Part shown: positions 45,404 to 52,882 of the stretch, piece by piece
Layout of the letters: each line of letters starts with the position of its first letter
Numbering within the stretch: position 1 is the first letter of the stretch
DNA from: Geobacteraceae bacterium
GTDB taxonomy: Bacteria > Desulfobacterota > Desulfuromonadia > Geobacterales > Pseudopelobacteraceae
Reading direction: 5' to 3'
Length of the DNA: 64,000 nt
Assembly (NCBI GenBank): GCA_025355965.1
Contig: JANXYR010000079.1
Span: 1-64,000 of the forward strand
The notes under the pieces: generated by a model
The model's database searches: none
Seen by the model: the letters and a program-made list of their open reading frames with translations, nothing else
Told to the model about the DNA's origin: nothing
Made by a program: the position numbers and the translations under genes

Positions 45404-46399
45404 ATGACGAAACTACCGATTATCGCGATCACGATGGGAGACCCCTCTGGGATCGGCCCTGAAATAATCATAAAAGCTCTGCAGTCGCCTGAGATCGCAA
45501 AAATCTGTGTACCGCTGGTAATCGGCGACCGGGCGACACTGGAACGGGCGCTTTTCGTCTGCAACTCCGTTCTAAAGATCTGTGAAGTAGCTGCAACCGA
45601 AGATGCCCGGTCCGTCCCGGATAGCAAGATTCCCTTGCTGGCTATATCAAATCTGGTTGAAGCGGACATGGCGTATGGCGCGCCGTCGATTGCGGCCGGG
45701 GATGCGGTCTTCCACTACATCTGTAAAGCGGCGGAACTCTGCCAGGGCGGCCGGGTAGCGGCCATGGCGACCGCCCCGATCAGCAAGGAGGCGATGCACC
45801 GGGCCGGTCACAACTACCCCGGCCATACTGAACTGTTGGCGGAACTGTGTGGGACCGACAACTTCGTCATGATGCTTGCCGGGGATATACTGCGGGTCAG
45901 TCTGGTGACTATCCACGAGGCGCTGGCCGATGTCCCACGCCTCGTCACTTTCGACCAGGTACTGAAAACGATCCGTATCACCGCCGAAGGGATCGGACGC
46001 CTGACCGGGAAGGTGGCGCCGAAGTTGGCGGTCCTGGCCCTCAACCCGCATTGCAGCGAAGGGGGCAAGTTCGGCAGTGAAGAAACGGAGGTCATCACAC
46101 CAGCGATACAGGCCGCCCGGCAGGAGGGGATTGACGCCGAGGGGCCGCTGTCGGCCGACACCCTGTTCCACTTCGCCCAGCAGGGTGCCTATGACGGCGT
46201 GGTGGCGATGTACCACGATCAGGGGTTGATCCCCCTCAAGATGCTGCACTTCGATGACGCGGTCAACATAACACTGGGGCTACCGATTGTGCGCACTTCC
46301 GTTGATCACGGCACCGCCTATAACCTCGCTGGGACCGGAAAGGCCTCGGAGAAGAGTTTGCTGGCGGCAATCAGGATGGCCGTTAATATGGTGCGATAG
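45404..46399 (+). CDS. pdxA: 4-hydroxythreonine-4-phosphate dehydrogenase
   Basis: A 331-residue enzyme of vitamin B6 synthesis (DXP-dependent route): MGDPSGIGPEI start, metal-binding His residues in NYPGHTELLAEL and MYHDQGLIPLKML, and the VRTSVDHGTAYNLAG segment. It follows cbiG after 5 bases, an odd partner for cobalamin genes, probably an operon of convenience. The 46,400-46,822 gap beyond it has no gene; a 43-codon frame at 46,632 has no ribosome site. Confidence 0.95.
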   Translation: MTKLPIIAITMGDPSGIGPEIIIKALQSPEIAKICVPLVIGDRATLERALFVCNSVLKICEVAATEDARSVPDSKIPLLAISNLVEADMAYGAPSIAAGDAVFHYICKAAELCQGGRVAAMATAPISKEAMHRAGHNYPGHTELLAELCGTDNFVMMLAGDILRVSLVTIHEALADVPRLVTFDQVLKTIRITAEGIGRLTGKVAPKLAVLALNPHCSEGGKFGSEETEVITPAIQAARQEGIDAEGPLSADTLFHFAQQGAYDGVVAMYHDQGLIPLKMLHFDDAVNITLGLPIVRTSVDHGTAYNLAGTGKASEKSLLAAIRMAVNMVR

Positions 46400-46783
46400 C
46401 CTGGTGTATATTAAGTCCCCTGCTGGGCCCTCTCTGAAAGCCGCCATCTACTGATATTCCAGTACCCGTTTTCACCTCAATAAACCCTTCTTTCTTTGCA
46501 GACTTTCTCCAATTGATATCATTTACGAACTATTTTTATTGCCTTCGGAGTACCGATTCGCAATCATTTACAATATCTTTCCAATTAAGAATGATATATG
46601 TTTGCACAATTTGCGCATTTAATACCGTTGAATGGTCAGTTTGAAGTCAAGCCTATCAGTTATTGTTGCATTCCAAGATCGTTCCGGATGTACTGGTTAC
46701 GAGTGGCTGGAGCGCCGGGGATGGGTTGATGGGGCAGTTGAGCAGGTTGTTGCTGGGAGTTGATTGGGGACGTTGGTTAAGAA

Positions 46784-46799
46784 TGGCACCGACTAGGCA
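46784..46799 (+). promoter_or_regulatory. Possible sigma-54 promoter before the 46,823 gene
   Basis: TGGCACCGACTAGGCA has the invariant GG and GC with the right 10-base spacing and a perfect TGGCAC; the -12 element is AGGC instead of TTGC. It ends 24 bases before the ATG. Tentative. Confidence 0.3.
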
Positions 46800-46822
46800 C
46801 TTAAACTAGGGAGAAAATTGTC

Positions 46823-47170
46823 ATGCTAAAGGACATGAAAGCTTATGCCCACCTGAAACCGGGTCAGAAAGGAACAATGCGGTTACAGGAGAAGTATGGA
46901 GATTCACTTCTTTGTGTTCGGTATCGTTTCGATGAGATCCGCCAGGTAAAGCTGAAGACGGTGGAGATTGTCGTGGAGGAAAGACCGTTGCATACTCCCC
47001 GTTATAAGGATTATGAGGTTGTACAAGTTACGGTAGCCTTTGAAGAGAATGAATTACGCCAACAGCTTCGAAAGGTGCATGCCAAGTGGGATCCAAAGGT
47101 TAAAGGATGGTTTGTGCCGTATGGGCTAATTCGCGGCACACCTCTCGAATCGAGAATATCGGTAGGATAA
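46823..47170 (+). CDS. Hypothetical protein found in Geobacter-type accessory regions
   Basis: A 115-residue basic protein (MLKDMKAYAHLKPGQKGT...), with a beta-rich middle (VKLKTVEIVVEERPL) and ending RGTPLESRISVG. Similar small proteins occur near recombinases in deltaproteobacteria, from memory; no function is assigned. It stands just upstream of the cassette array and directly before a region of TATA-rich direct repeats. Confidence 0.6.
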   Translation: MLKDMKAYAHLKPGQKGTMRLQEKYGDSLLCVRYRFDEIRQVKLKTVEIVVEERPLHTPRYKDYEVVQVTVAFEENELRQQLRKVHAKWDPKVKGWFVPYGLIRGTPLESRISVG

Positions 47171-47287
47171 CGTTCTGGCAAAAGTAACTTATATAGGCTA
47201 CCACGGTGGTTACTTATATAAACAACATGTTTCTTATATAGGTAGCAAGTTACTTATATACGGAAACCGATGATCAACGAGTTATGC
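47165..47287 (+). repeat. Candidate long attC (or repeat region) at the head of the cassette array
   Basis: GGATAAC at 47,165-47,171 and GTTATGC at 47,281-47,287 are near-complements and have the RYYYAAC...GTTRRRY polarity of attC ends. Between them are four direct copies of (A/T)CTTATATA (starts at 47,187, 47,212, 47,232, 47,252) and partial inverted repeats (AAGTAACTT/AAGTTACTT, GCTACC/GGTAGC). The spacing would be that of a long VCR-like attC, but the stem is poor. It could instead be a regulatory repeat of the next gene. Confidence 0.35.
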
Positions 47288-47298
47288 GGAGGAAAGAA

Positions 47299-48315
47299 AT
47301 GGAAATGACAGTTCAAGACGAGATTTCGCAAATCAAAATGGGAAAACCTCATGTCGTCATTTTAGGCGCTGGTGCGAGCTATGCTGCATTCCCCAACGGT
47401 GATAAGTACGGCAAGAGGCTCCCACTGATGAACAATTTTATTCAGGTATTGGGACTCGAAAAACTGCTTGCCGACGCGCTAACTGAGTTTAAAACCGACA
47501 ATTTTGAAGAAATATATGACCAACTGCATAAGAACTCAAAGTACGACACAGTTCGAGCGGAGCTGGAAAAGCTAATTTATACGTACTTCAAAGACATGGA
47601 CATTCCCGATCAACCGACTATCTACGACCACCTCCTCCTATCGCTGAGGGGGAAGGATGTTGTTGCAACGTTCAATTGGGACCCATTCCTGATCCAGGCC
47701 TACCGCCGGATCGGATCAAGGTTCTCACTGCCGCGTTTAATCTTTTTGCATGGTAACGTCATGGTAGGCTGCTGCGAAAAGTGCAAAGTAACGGGCGTCA
47801 ACGGAAACGTATGCAGCAAATGCGGAACACTACTGCAGCCTACAAAGCTGCTATACCCAATTGGCGAAAAAAATTATCACCTTGACGGGTTCATCTCAAG
47901 CCAGTGGAAAGAGTTACAGTATTTTCTGAAAGAGGCCTTCATGATTACCGTCTTTGGTTATGGTGCGCCTGTATCAGACGTCAGTGCCGTAGAACTAATG
48001 AAAGAGGCGTGGGGCGATACTGAAGAGAGAGAAATGGAGCAAACTGAAATTATTGATATAAGAGACGAGGACGATTTACAAAAAACTTGGGATAAGTTTA
48101 TCCACACACATCACTACGAAGTGCATTCTAGTTTTTATGATTCATGGATTGCTAATCATCCAAGACGAACTGGTGAAGCGTATATCAACCAGTACTGGGA
48201 AGCTCAGTTCATTGACAACAACCCCCTGCCCAAAGACCTTTCATTCCCCCGGCTATGGGAGTGGCTAACTCCACTCAAAGAAGTCGAAGATAAGGCCGCA
48301 CTTCAAAACGCATAA
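47299..48315 (+). CDS. SIR2-like NAD-binding protein with zinc ribbon
   Basis: A 338-residue protein of the SIR2-like class found in phage-defence systems. It has GAGAS (residues 23-27) for NAD, ATFNWDPFL (Asn 126, Asp 128), the catalytic His of FLHGNV (151), a four-Cys zinc site (CCEKC...CSKC, 158-175), and an FGYGAPVSD turn. SIR2-domain defence proteins hydrolyse NAD to stop infection. ATG at 47,299 is used because GGAGGAAAG precedes it. The stop codon lies inside the right-hand attC box, as is usual in gene cassettes. No partner ATPase or helicase is encoded next to it. Confidence 0.8.
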   Translation: MEMTVQDEISQIKMGKPHVVILGAGASYAAFPNGDKYGKRLPLMNNFIQVLGLEKLLADALTEFKTDNFEEIYDQLHKNSKYDTVRAELEKLIYTYFKDMDIPDQPTIYDHLLLSLRGKDVVATFNWDPFLIQAYRRIGSRFSLPRLIFLHGNVMVGCCEKCKVTGVNGNVCSKCGTLLQPTKLLYPIGEKNYHLDGFISSQWKELQYFLKEAFMITVFGYGAPVSDVSAVELMKEAWGDTEEREMEQTEIIDIRDEDDLQKTWDKFIHTHHYEVHSSFYDSWIANHPRRTGEAYINQYWEAQFIDNNPLPKDLSFPRLWEWLTPLKEVEDKAALQNA

Positions 48316-48380
48316 CCAGGAGGCGGCACGCAGTCGGCGCGGTGAAGCCGCGCCGCTGGTGCGCCCCGCCACCGTTGGAC
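48310..48380 (+). repeat. attC-like recombination site A
   Basis: GCATAAC (48,310-48,316) and GTTGGAC (48,374-48,380) bound a 71-base imperfect hairpin. Inner arms are GGAGGCGG with CCGCCACC, and CGGCGCGG with CCGCGCCG around a TGAAG loop. GCATAAC is the exact complement of GTTATGC at 47,281, the 5' end of the SIR2 cassette, which is what the folded attC of a circular cassette requires. Confidence 0.75.
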
Positions 48381-48432
48381 AATAAATCAGATATATTTTT
48401 TGTAGTCTCTACCTAAGGTTAAGGAGAATTCG

Positions 48433-48921
48433 ATGACACTCCCAACACTTCCACCACCCTACCGGCATGAACACGGCCCGATAAAAAATGCTAACGAAGT
48501 TGTCAATGAACAACTTACATTTGGACAGAGAGCGTCTGACTGGATTGCCGACAAAGTGGGCTCTTGGGGATTCATCATCGGGCAGTCTACACTTCTCTTC
48601 ATTTGGGCAATACTGAATGTCACTGCTTGGGTTCAGCATTGGGACCCGTATCCGTTTATCTTGATGAATCTTGTACTATCACTACAGGCTGCGTACACGG
48701 CTCCAATGATCATGATGAGTCAAAACCGCAAGGCTGATCGTGATCGCATCGAAGCGCACATTGATTATGAAATCAATCTAAAGGCAGAGACCGAAATCAA
48801 AGCAATTTTGGAGAATCTTGATGCACAGAACCTTGTCATAGCCGAGCTGCATCAAATGCTTGAGGAATTGACTAACAATAAAACGGATAAAATGAATGTC
48901 CAACCAGAAAGATGCACCTGA
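48433..48921 (+). CDS. DUF1003-family membrane protein
   Basis: A 162-residue protein with the DUF1003 pattern FGQRASDWIADKVGSWGFII, two transmembrane segments, and a charged C-terminus. Function unknown; members are inner-membrane proteins. AAGGAG precedes the ATG. Its cassette begins with GTTGGAC (48,374) and its tail overlaps attC site B, both characteristic of an integron cassette. The nearest transcription signal is not evident, so it may depend on read-through. Confidence 0.85.
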   Translation: MTLPTLPPPYRHEHGPIKNANEVVNEQLTFGQRASDWIADKVGSWGFIIGQSTLLFIWAILNVTAWVQHWDPYPFILMNLVLSLQAAYTAPMIMMSQNRKADRDRIEAHIDYEINLKAETEIKAILENLDAQNLVIAELHQMLEELTNNKTDKMNVQPERCT

Positions 48922-48957
48922 CCTAAAACTGTCAGGTGATCTTCCACACCGTTAGGC
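48898..48957 (+). repeat. attC-like recombination site B
   Basis: GTCCAAC (48,898-48,904) and GTTAGGC (48,951-48,957) bound a 60-base hairpin. Arms GAAAGAT-G-CACCTGAC and GTCAGGTG-ATCTTCC pair with one unpaired G in the left arm, the extrahelical base that marks the recombined strand in attC sites. GTCCAAC exactly complements GTTGGAC at 48,374, the beginning of the same cassette. Confidence 0.82.
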
Positions 48958-48970
48958 TACAAAGGAAGAA

Positions 48971-49603
48971 ATGAAAATTAACCCACCGGCAAAAAGACCA
49001 CGTTGGAGCATTCAAGCCCATTTCTGGGCCGCTTTGAGTATTGTCCTTCTGACAAGTTCAATCGTAATCTTCGTAATGAAGAGAGCTCTTTGGGTTGAAC
49101 TTGAAATAGTGGTCGGTTTAGTGAGCATATTTCATCTGATCTATATGTACCTGCTCGTCTTTAAAGGAGTAAGAGTCAATAAAAATGAATCATTTAGCAT
49201 CGACTGGAAACCATTTAAGCTAGAGAACTCCAGAGTTGAGCATCTTGGTGTTGTTGACACAGGAGGAGCTTTTACAACTGCACTCGCAGAGGCAGGCCCG
49301 GCAGGATGTTTAGCTGGTATCTTGCTGGATATTGTTGTCTCCATTTTCTTGGTAGTAATCATCGCCTTTCTGCTTTGGCTTGGAATAAATGTTATGACAA
49401 GCGGAATCATGGTCCTATCACTCCCCATTTTTATACTTTTCAAACACAGCTTAAGAGTTTCGATCGCAAGAGGGAGAACCTATCAGGGACACGCAGGCAA
49501 ATCATTAGTGTATGCGGCTTGGTCAACATTGTTGAACATAACATGGCTATACGTCGTCATATATTTAGGCCATCAACTGCATGAGTGGATCAAAGTCAAA
49601 TAG
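48971..49603 (+). CDS. Hypothetical membrane protein in third cassette
   Basis: A 210-residue protein with four hydrophobic segments (about residues 15-38, 40-60, 118-142 and 180-200). I do not recognise a family. It begins 14 bases after the GTTAGGC core, with an AGGAAG ribosome site, the tight spacing typical of cassettes. Its end has no complete attC; a 50-codon membrane-protein-like frame follows directly (49,606-49,758), suggesting that the end of this cassette was rearranged. Confidence 0.65.
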   Translation: MKINPPAKRPRWSIQAHFWAALSIVLLTSSIVIFVMKRALWVELEIVVGLVSIFHLIYMYLLVFKGVRVNKNESFSIDWKPFKLENSRVEHLGVVDTGGAFTTALAEAGPAGCLAGILLDIVVSIFLVVIIAFLLWLGINVMTSGIMVLSLPIFILFKHSLRVSIARGRTYQGHAGKSLVYAAWSTLLNITWLYVVIYLGHQLHEWIKVK

Positions 49604-49605
49604 CC

Positions 49606-49758
49606 AACCAGCCGGTTGTAGCTGCCGTTATTCTCGCGATCGTGTTCAGACGGCGTAAGCATTTCCCCACCGCAAAGATGTACTGGAAAGCGCTGCTTCC
49701 TGATGTGTTACTGCCGCCATTCGTCTTGGTACTTGGCTGGGTCATCATCCTCATCTGA
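49606..49758 (+). pseudogene. Fragment resembling the C-terminus of a small membrane protein
   Basis: An open frame of 50 codons, without a start, contains FRRRKHFPTAKMYWKALLP and a hydrophobic end PPFVLVLGWVIILI before its stop. The composition suggests a transmembrane helix and real coding use. It directly follows the stop of the third cassette gene in another frame. It may be what is left of a cassette gene cut at its 5' end. Low confidence. Confidence 0.35.
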
Positions 49759-49780
49759 CCGAAAAAGTTTTATTTCCCGC

Positions 49781-49809
49781 TTGCAGCTACTGCGTCAATG
49801 GCGTATATT
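49781..49809 (+). promoter_or_regulatory. Sigma-70 promoter of the toxin-antitoxin pair
   Basis: TTGCAG (49,781-49,786), 17 bases, TATATT (49,804-49,809). A transcript starting 6-7 bases further would begin at about 49,816, where the ATG of the toxin lies, so the mRNA would be leaderless. Toxin cassettes in integrons normally carry their own promoter. Confidence 0.65.
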
Positions 49810-49815
49810 TATCTC

Positions 49816-50139
49816 ATGGTCATCATCGAAACCCCAATATTTACCAAGCAGCTTTTATCCACCCTGTCCGACGAGGAATATCGTCTGTTTCAGGCAACTC
49901 TGCTGGAGCGACCAGATGCCGGAAAGGTCATTCCCGGCGGTGGGGGACTTCGTAAAGTACGATGGGGTTTGGAAGGGCGAGGCAAGAGCGGCGGAGCACG
50001 AGTAATCTACTATTGGTTTACGGCGAGGGGAACCATTCTGCTTCTGTTCATGTATCCGAAAAACGTACAGGAAAACCTTACCCAAGACCAACTCAAACAA
50101 CTCAAGAGGATTATTGAGGAGGAATATCATGAAGGATGA
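49816..50139 (+). CDS. RelE/HigB-type toxin
   Basis: A 107-residue protein of the RelE/HigB mRNA-cleaving family: GGLRKVRWGLEGRGKSGGARVIYYW is characteristic of HigB-type toxins that cut mRNA on the ribosome. An in-frame ATG 18 bases earlier lies inside the promoter and cannot be used. The antitoxin gene overlaps its end by 11 bases. The order toxin-first and the XRE antitoxin identify a HigBA-type module, which also stabilises cassette arrays. Confidence 0.85.
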   Translation: MVIIETPIFTKQLLSTLSDEEYRLFQATLLERPDAGKVIPGGGGLRKVRWGLEGRGKSGGARVIYYWFTARGTILLLFMYPKNVQENLTQDQLKQLKRIIEEEYHEG

Positions 50140-50482
50140 TCTTTTTCAGGAATTGTTGGCAAGCGTGAAACAAGGCGCGGCGATCATGAAAGGCACAATG
50201 CAGCCTTCTCGATCATTTGAATTCCCAGAAACCGAGGTTCGCGCTCTACGTGAACAATTCGGTCTTTCACAAGATAAGTTTGCAAACCTTGTGGGAATCA
50301 GCGTAGGAACATTGAGAAACTGGGAACAAGGTCGTCGTAAACCGGAAGGCCCGGCACGGGTGCTTTTGCGGGTTGCCTCCCGTCACCCGGAGGCCCTTCT
50401 GGATATTGGAGGCGAGCAGCCCCAAAGAGCAGACCGCACAACTCGCTCAACCGGACGCGCAAAAAAGCTGCAAGCCGCTTAA
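50129..50482 (+). CDS. HigA-like XRE antitoxin
   Basis: A 117-residue protein with an XRE helix-turn-helix (ALREQFGLSQDKFANLVG and VGTLRNWEQGRRKPEG) and a disordered basic tail. It would neutralise the toxin and repress the operon. The ATG at 50,129 is preceded by GAGGAGG. It overlaps the toxin gene by 11 bases. Confidence 0.88.
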   Translation: MKDDLFQELLASVKQGAAIMKGTMQPSRSFEFPETEVRALREQFGLSQDKFANLVGISVGTLRNWEQGRRKPEGPARVLLRVASRHPEALLDIGGEQPQRADRTTRSTGRAKKLQAA

Positions 50483-50514
50483 ATCCTCATTCTGCCCCAC
50501 AGAAAAAGAACAAT

Positions 50515-50585
50515 GTCCAACTTAGTGCAGCACCGGTCAGCGAGAAAAAGACCCCGCCGAGCCGGTGTGCCTTATCACGTTGGAA
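50515..50585 (+). repeat. attC-like recombination site D
   Basis: GTCCAAC (50,515-50,521) and GTTGGAA (50,579-50,585) bound a 71-base imperfect hairpin (GCACCGG with CCGGTGTGC, TCAGCG with CGCCGAG). The right box lacks the final pyrimidine of GTTRRRY. It is 33 bases after the antitoxin stop, as expected for a cassette end. A 76-codon frame overlapping it is not considered coding. The 50,586-50,688 remainder shows nothing else. Confidence 0.55.
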
Positions 50586-50688
50586 AACGAAAATATTATT
50601 TATACCCATCGGAACTACCATCAGTAGGAAATTGCCCTCCAAAGATTGTTCAACCACGACAAGTAAATCATGACCCAACTAATTCAAC

Positions 50689-50704
50689 TTGCATGATCAT
50701 GCAA
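50689..50704 (+). promoter_or_regulatory. 16-base perfect palindrome upstream of rloA
   Basis: TTGCATGATCATGCAA is its own reverse complement. A further half-site TTGCAT occurs at 50,720. The AT-rich stretch up to the ATG contains poor -10-like sequences. A repressor operator for the defence pair is likely; the protein that binds is unknown. Confidence 0.5.
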
Positions 50705-50773
50705 ATTAATATTTGGTTTTTGCATAAAATATGTAATATTTAGTCTTATATTTCAATAGAAAGGAAATCAGCC

Positions 50774-52042
50774 ATGCTAATTGAATTCAGTGTTACCAAT
50801 TTCAAATCGATTCAGACTACACAAACGCTCAGCTTAGTGGCTAGTCCTGCCACAGAGCTACAGGAGCAAAACTGTTTCACTACTTCTGAAAAAGGCATGC
50901 CGCGCCTACTGCGTTCTATCGCTATTTACGGACCGAATGCCTCAGGAAAAAGCAACCTCCTAGAAGCAATGGAATTTATGGAGCGTTTTGTCACGGAATC
51001 ATCCAAAGAGGGCCAGGAAGGGGAACCAATCGAGGTTAAACCGTTCTTGTTCAATACCGTAAACCGAGCTGAGCCGAGTGAATTTGAAGTACTGTTCCTG
51101 CAAGAAGAGGTTCGTTACCAGTATGGTTTTGCCGTCAACCAAACGCGAGTCACTCATGAATGGCTGATTGCCTACCCGGAAGGCCGTCCCCAGCGATGGT
51201 TTGAACGGGAATATGATGCTGCTGATAACAAGGAAAGCTGGTATTTCGGTAGCAAGTTCAAAGGTCATAAAGCCATATTTCAAGAAACAACGCGTGCTAA
51301 TGCTCTATTCCTTTCAACTGCCGTCCAACTTAACAACGAGCAGTTAAAGCCGATTTACAACTGGTTCCATCAGAGACTTCGCACTATTGGTGTAGGCGGT
51401 CTTGCACCGACATATTCGGCTTCTATGTGTAAAACAGAGGCTGGTAGAAGAAAAATTCTAGAGCTGCTGAATGCAGCGGATTTGAGTATTACAGACCTCA
51501 AAGTTGAAATGATGAAATTTGATTTAAACGATTTGCCATCCGACATGCCAAAGCCACTTAAGGAAGTTATTCATAAAGAACTGGATGGCAAGGAAATGCC
51601 AGAGATTAAATTTCTGCACAAGGTTGAAGGTTCAGAAGAGTTAGTTGCTCTTGATTCAGACGATGAATCCGTAGGGACAAGGAGGCTGTTTACCCTTGCC
51701 GGACCTTGGCTTAATGTGCTTGAAAACGGTTATGTGCTGTTCGTGGATGAACTTAACAACAGCATGCACCCTTTGATGGTGCGCTTTCTCATCAGCTTAA
51801 TTAACAACCCGCAAATCAACCGAAAAAATGCACAACTGATTTTTTCGACTCATGATACATCAGTTCTCGATAATGAACTTTTTCGCCGTGATCAAATCTG
51901 GTTTACGGAAAAAGACAAAAATAATTCGACCAAGCTATATCCTCTATCCGACTTCACCCCTCGCAAAGGTGAAGCCTTGGAAAAAGGCTATCTAAAGGGT
52001 CGTTATGGAGCTTTGCCTTATATCGGCGAGTTGAGGTTCTAA
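50774..52042 (+). CDS. RloA-like AAA15 ATPase (AbiLi-type defence protein)
   Basis: A 422-residue OLD-like ATPase without a Toprim domain. N-terminal MLIEFSVTNFKSIQTTQ is the ABC/RecF-like start; Walker A GPNASGKS is at residues 53-60. A central region with the coiled insert follows, then an ABC-type C-terminal half with LFVDELNNSMHP (Walker B) and IFSTHDTSVLD (switch His). Paired with RloB it corresponds to the RloA/RloB or AbiL phage-abortive pairs. An AAGGAA site precedes the ATG. The last base of the stop is shared with the next gene's ATG. Confidence 0.85.
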   Translation: MLIEFSVTNFKSIQTTQTLSLVASPATELQEQNCFTTSEKGMPRLLRSIAIYGPNASGKSNLLEAMEFMERFVTESSKEGQEGEPIEVKPFLFNTVNRAEPSEFEVLFLQEEVRYQYGFAVNQTRVTHEWLIAYPEGRPQRWFEREYDAADNKESWYFGSKFKGHKAIFQETTRANALFLSTAVQLNNEQLKPIYNWFHQRLRTIGVGGLAPTYSASMCKTEAGRRKILELLNAADLSITDLKVEMMKFDLNDLPSDMPKPLKEVIHKELDGKEMPEIKFLHKVEGSEELVALDSDDESVGTRRLFTLAGPWLNVLENGYVLFVDELNNSMHPLMVRFLISLINNPQINRKNAQLIFSTHDTSVLDNELFRRDQIWFTEKDKNNSTKLYPLSDFTPRKGEALEKGYLKGRYGALPYIGELRF

Positions 52043-52458
52043 TGGGCTCAGATGATCTCTTCCATAAACGTAAACAGCGGCTTGCGGCTTCATTGAAAAG
52101 AAATAAAGCAAAGAAAGCGCCCTATGACAGGGTACTTATCGTCTGTGAGGGAGCTAAAACAGAACCGAACTACTTCAGGGAGATTCGGGATGCCTACCGG
52201 CTAAATACTGCCAACATTGATATCTGCGGACAAGAGTGCGCTTCTGATCCACTCAGTGTAGTCAATTATGCCATCAGAAAATTCCGGGAAGATACGGATT
52301 ATGATCGTGTCTTTTGCGTGTTTGATCGGGATAAACACACTTCTTTTGATGCTGCCATTGACAAACTGGGCCAAACGAGACTGGGGAAGGACGTTGTTTT
52401 CAAGGCCATAACATCAGAACCCTGTTTCGAGTTCTGGTTGCTACTACACTTCGGTTAG
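52042..52458 (+). CDS. RloB-like protein, truncated at its 3' end
   Basis: A 138-residue protein of the RloB family (PYDRVLIVCEGAKTEPNYF, DYDRVFCVFDRDKH, SEPCFEFWLLLHF). In full-length RloB, a C-terminal part of about 60-80 residues follows LLLHF. Here the frame ends after LLLHFG at a TAG lying inside GTTAGTG, a cassette-core-like sequence. I read this as a truncated, possibly inactive, gene created by recombination at a secondary site. The start ATG overlaps the rloA stop. Confidence 0.75.
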   Translation: MGSDDLFHKRKQRLAASLKRNKAKKAPYDRVLIVCEGAKTEPNYFREIRDAYRLNTANIDICGQECASDPLSVVNYAIRKFREDTDYDRVFCVFDRDKHTSFDAAIDKLGQTRLGKDVVFKAITSEPCFEFWLLLHFG

Positions 52459-52513
52459 TGTCAACATCACAATTTTGGGAAAGGTCGGAATTTGTGATCT
52501 GCTGGGAGTCAGT

Positions 52514-52801
52514 ATGAAGCCCGAATTTACTGCCCCTTGGCTTTATCAACGAATGATCTGGGGTGGCATATGGATGCTTTTGCTACTTCTGCCATTATGG
52601 AAAAAACAAACAATTCTTCGTGGATGCCTATTCAGTCTGCTGCCATCGTCAATGATGCTTTTCATGGTCTTGCCAAGTATGGGTAAAGGACTTCTCGGTC
52701 TTGGTTTCGGCACTCTGACACCTGTGGTAGTCATTGGCTTGAACTTTATCTACGGCATTGTTGCTTCCTATTGGTATGAGTCTACAGAAAAAGTAGCCTA
52801 A
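52514..52801 (+). CDS. Small conserved membrane protein in next cassette
   Basis: A 95-residue protein with three transmembrane segments, starting MKPEFTAPWLYQRMIWGGIW. From memory, similar small membrane proteins with an EFTAPWLYQR-type start are widespread in Gammaproteobacteria and some cassette arrays. GGGAG lies 6 bases before the ATG at 52,514. Its TAA stop is inside the GCCTAAC box of the attC site that follows. Confidence 0.7.
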   Translation: MKPEFTAPWLYQRMIWGGIWMLLLLLPLWKKQTILRGCLFSLLPSSMMLFMVLPSMGKGLLGLGFGTLTPVVVIGLNFIYGIVASYWYESTEKVA

Positions 52802-52865
52802 CATGCGCTCAAACCATGACCGGGCAAGAAACTGCCCGCGCAGGTCAGCGCCCACATCGTTACAT
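52796..52865 (+). repeat. attC-like recombination site F
   Basis: GCCTAAC (52,796-52,802) with ATGCGCTCAAACC after it, inner stem TGACCGGGCA / TGCCCGCGCAGGTCA (central GGGCA/TGCCC), and right side AGCGCCCACATC followed by GTTACAT (52,859-52,865). The left end and TCAA segment are very like classical attC sites. The right box is GTTACAT rather than GTTRRRY. Confidence 0.7.
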
Positions 52866-52882
52866 AAGAGGATGGTGAGCTT

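Noticed and set aside
46400-46822. Gap before the 46,823 gene, including a 43-codon frame from 46,632
   Set aside because: No ribosome site and no similarity I can recognise; only short direct repeats such as ATCATTTAC are visible.
47181-47262. TATA-rich repeats considered as CRISPR or plasmid iterons
   Set aside because: Units are only 9-11 bases with no unique spacers of constant length, and no cas or rep gene is near.
49602-49621. AGCCAACC...GGTTGTAGCT as a shortened attC after the third cassette gene
   Set aside because: Only a 5-base stem with wrong box sequences; too short for recombination.
50513-50743. 76-codon open frame after the antitoxin gene
   Set aside because: It overlaps attC-like site D, has no ribosome site, biased composition (Arg/Pro-rich) and no family features; judged a chance frame.
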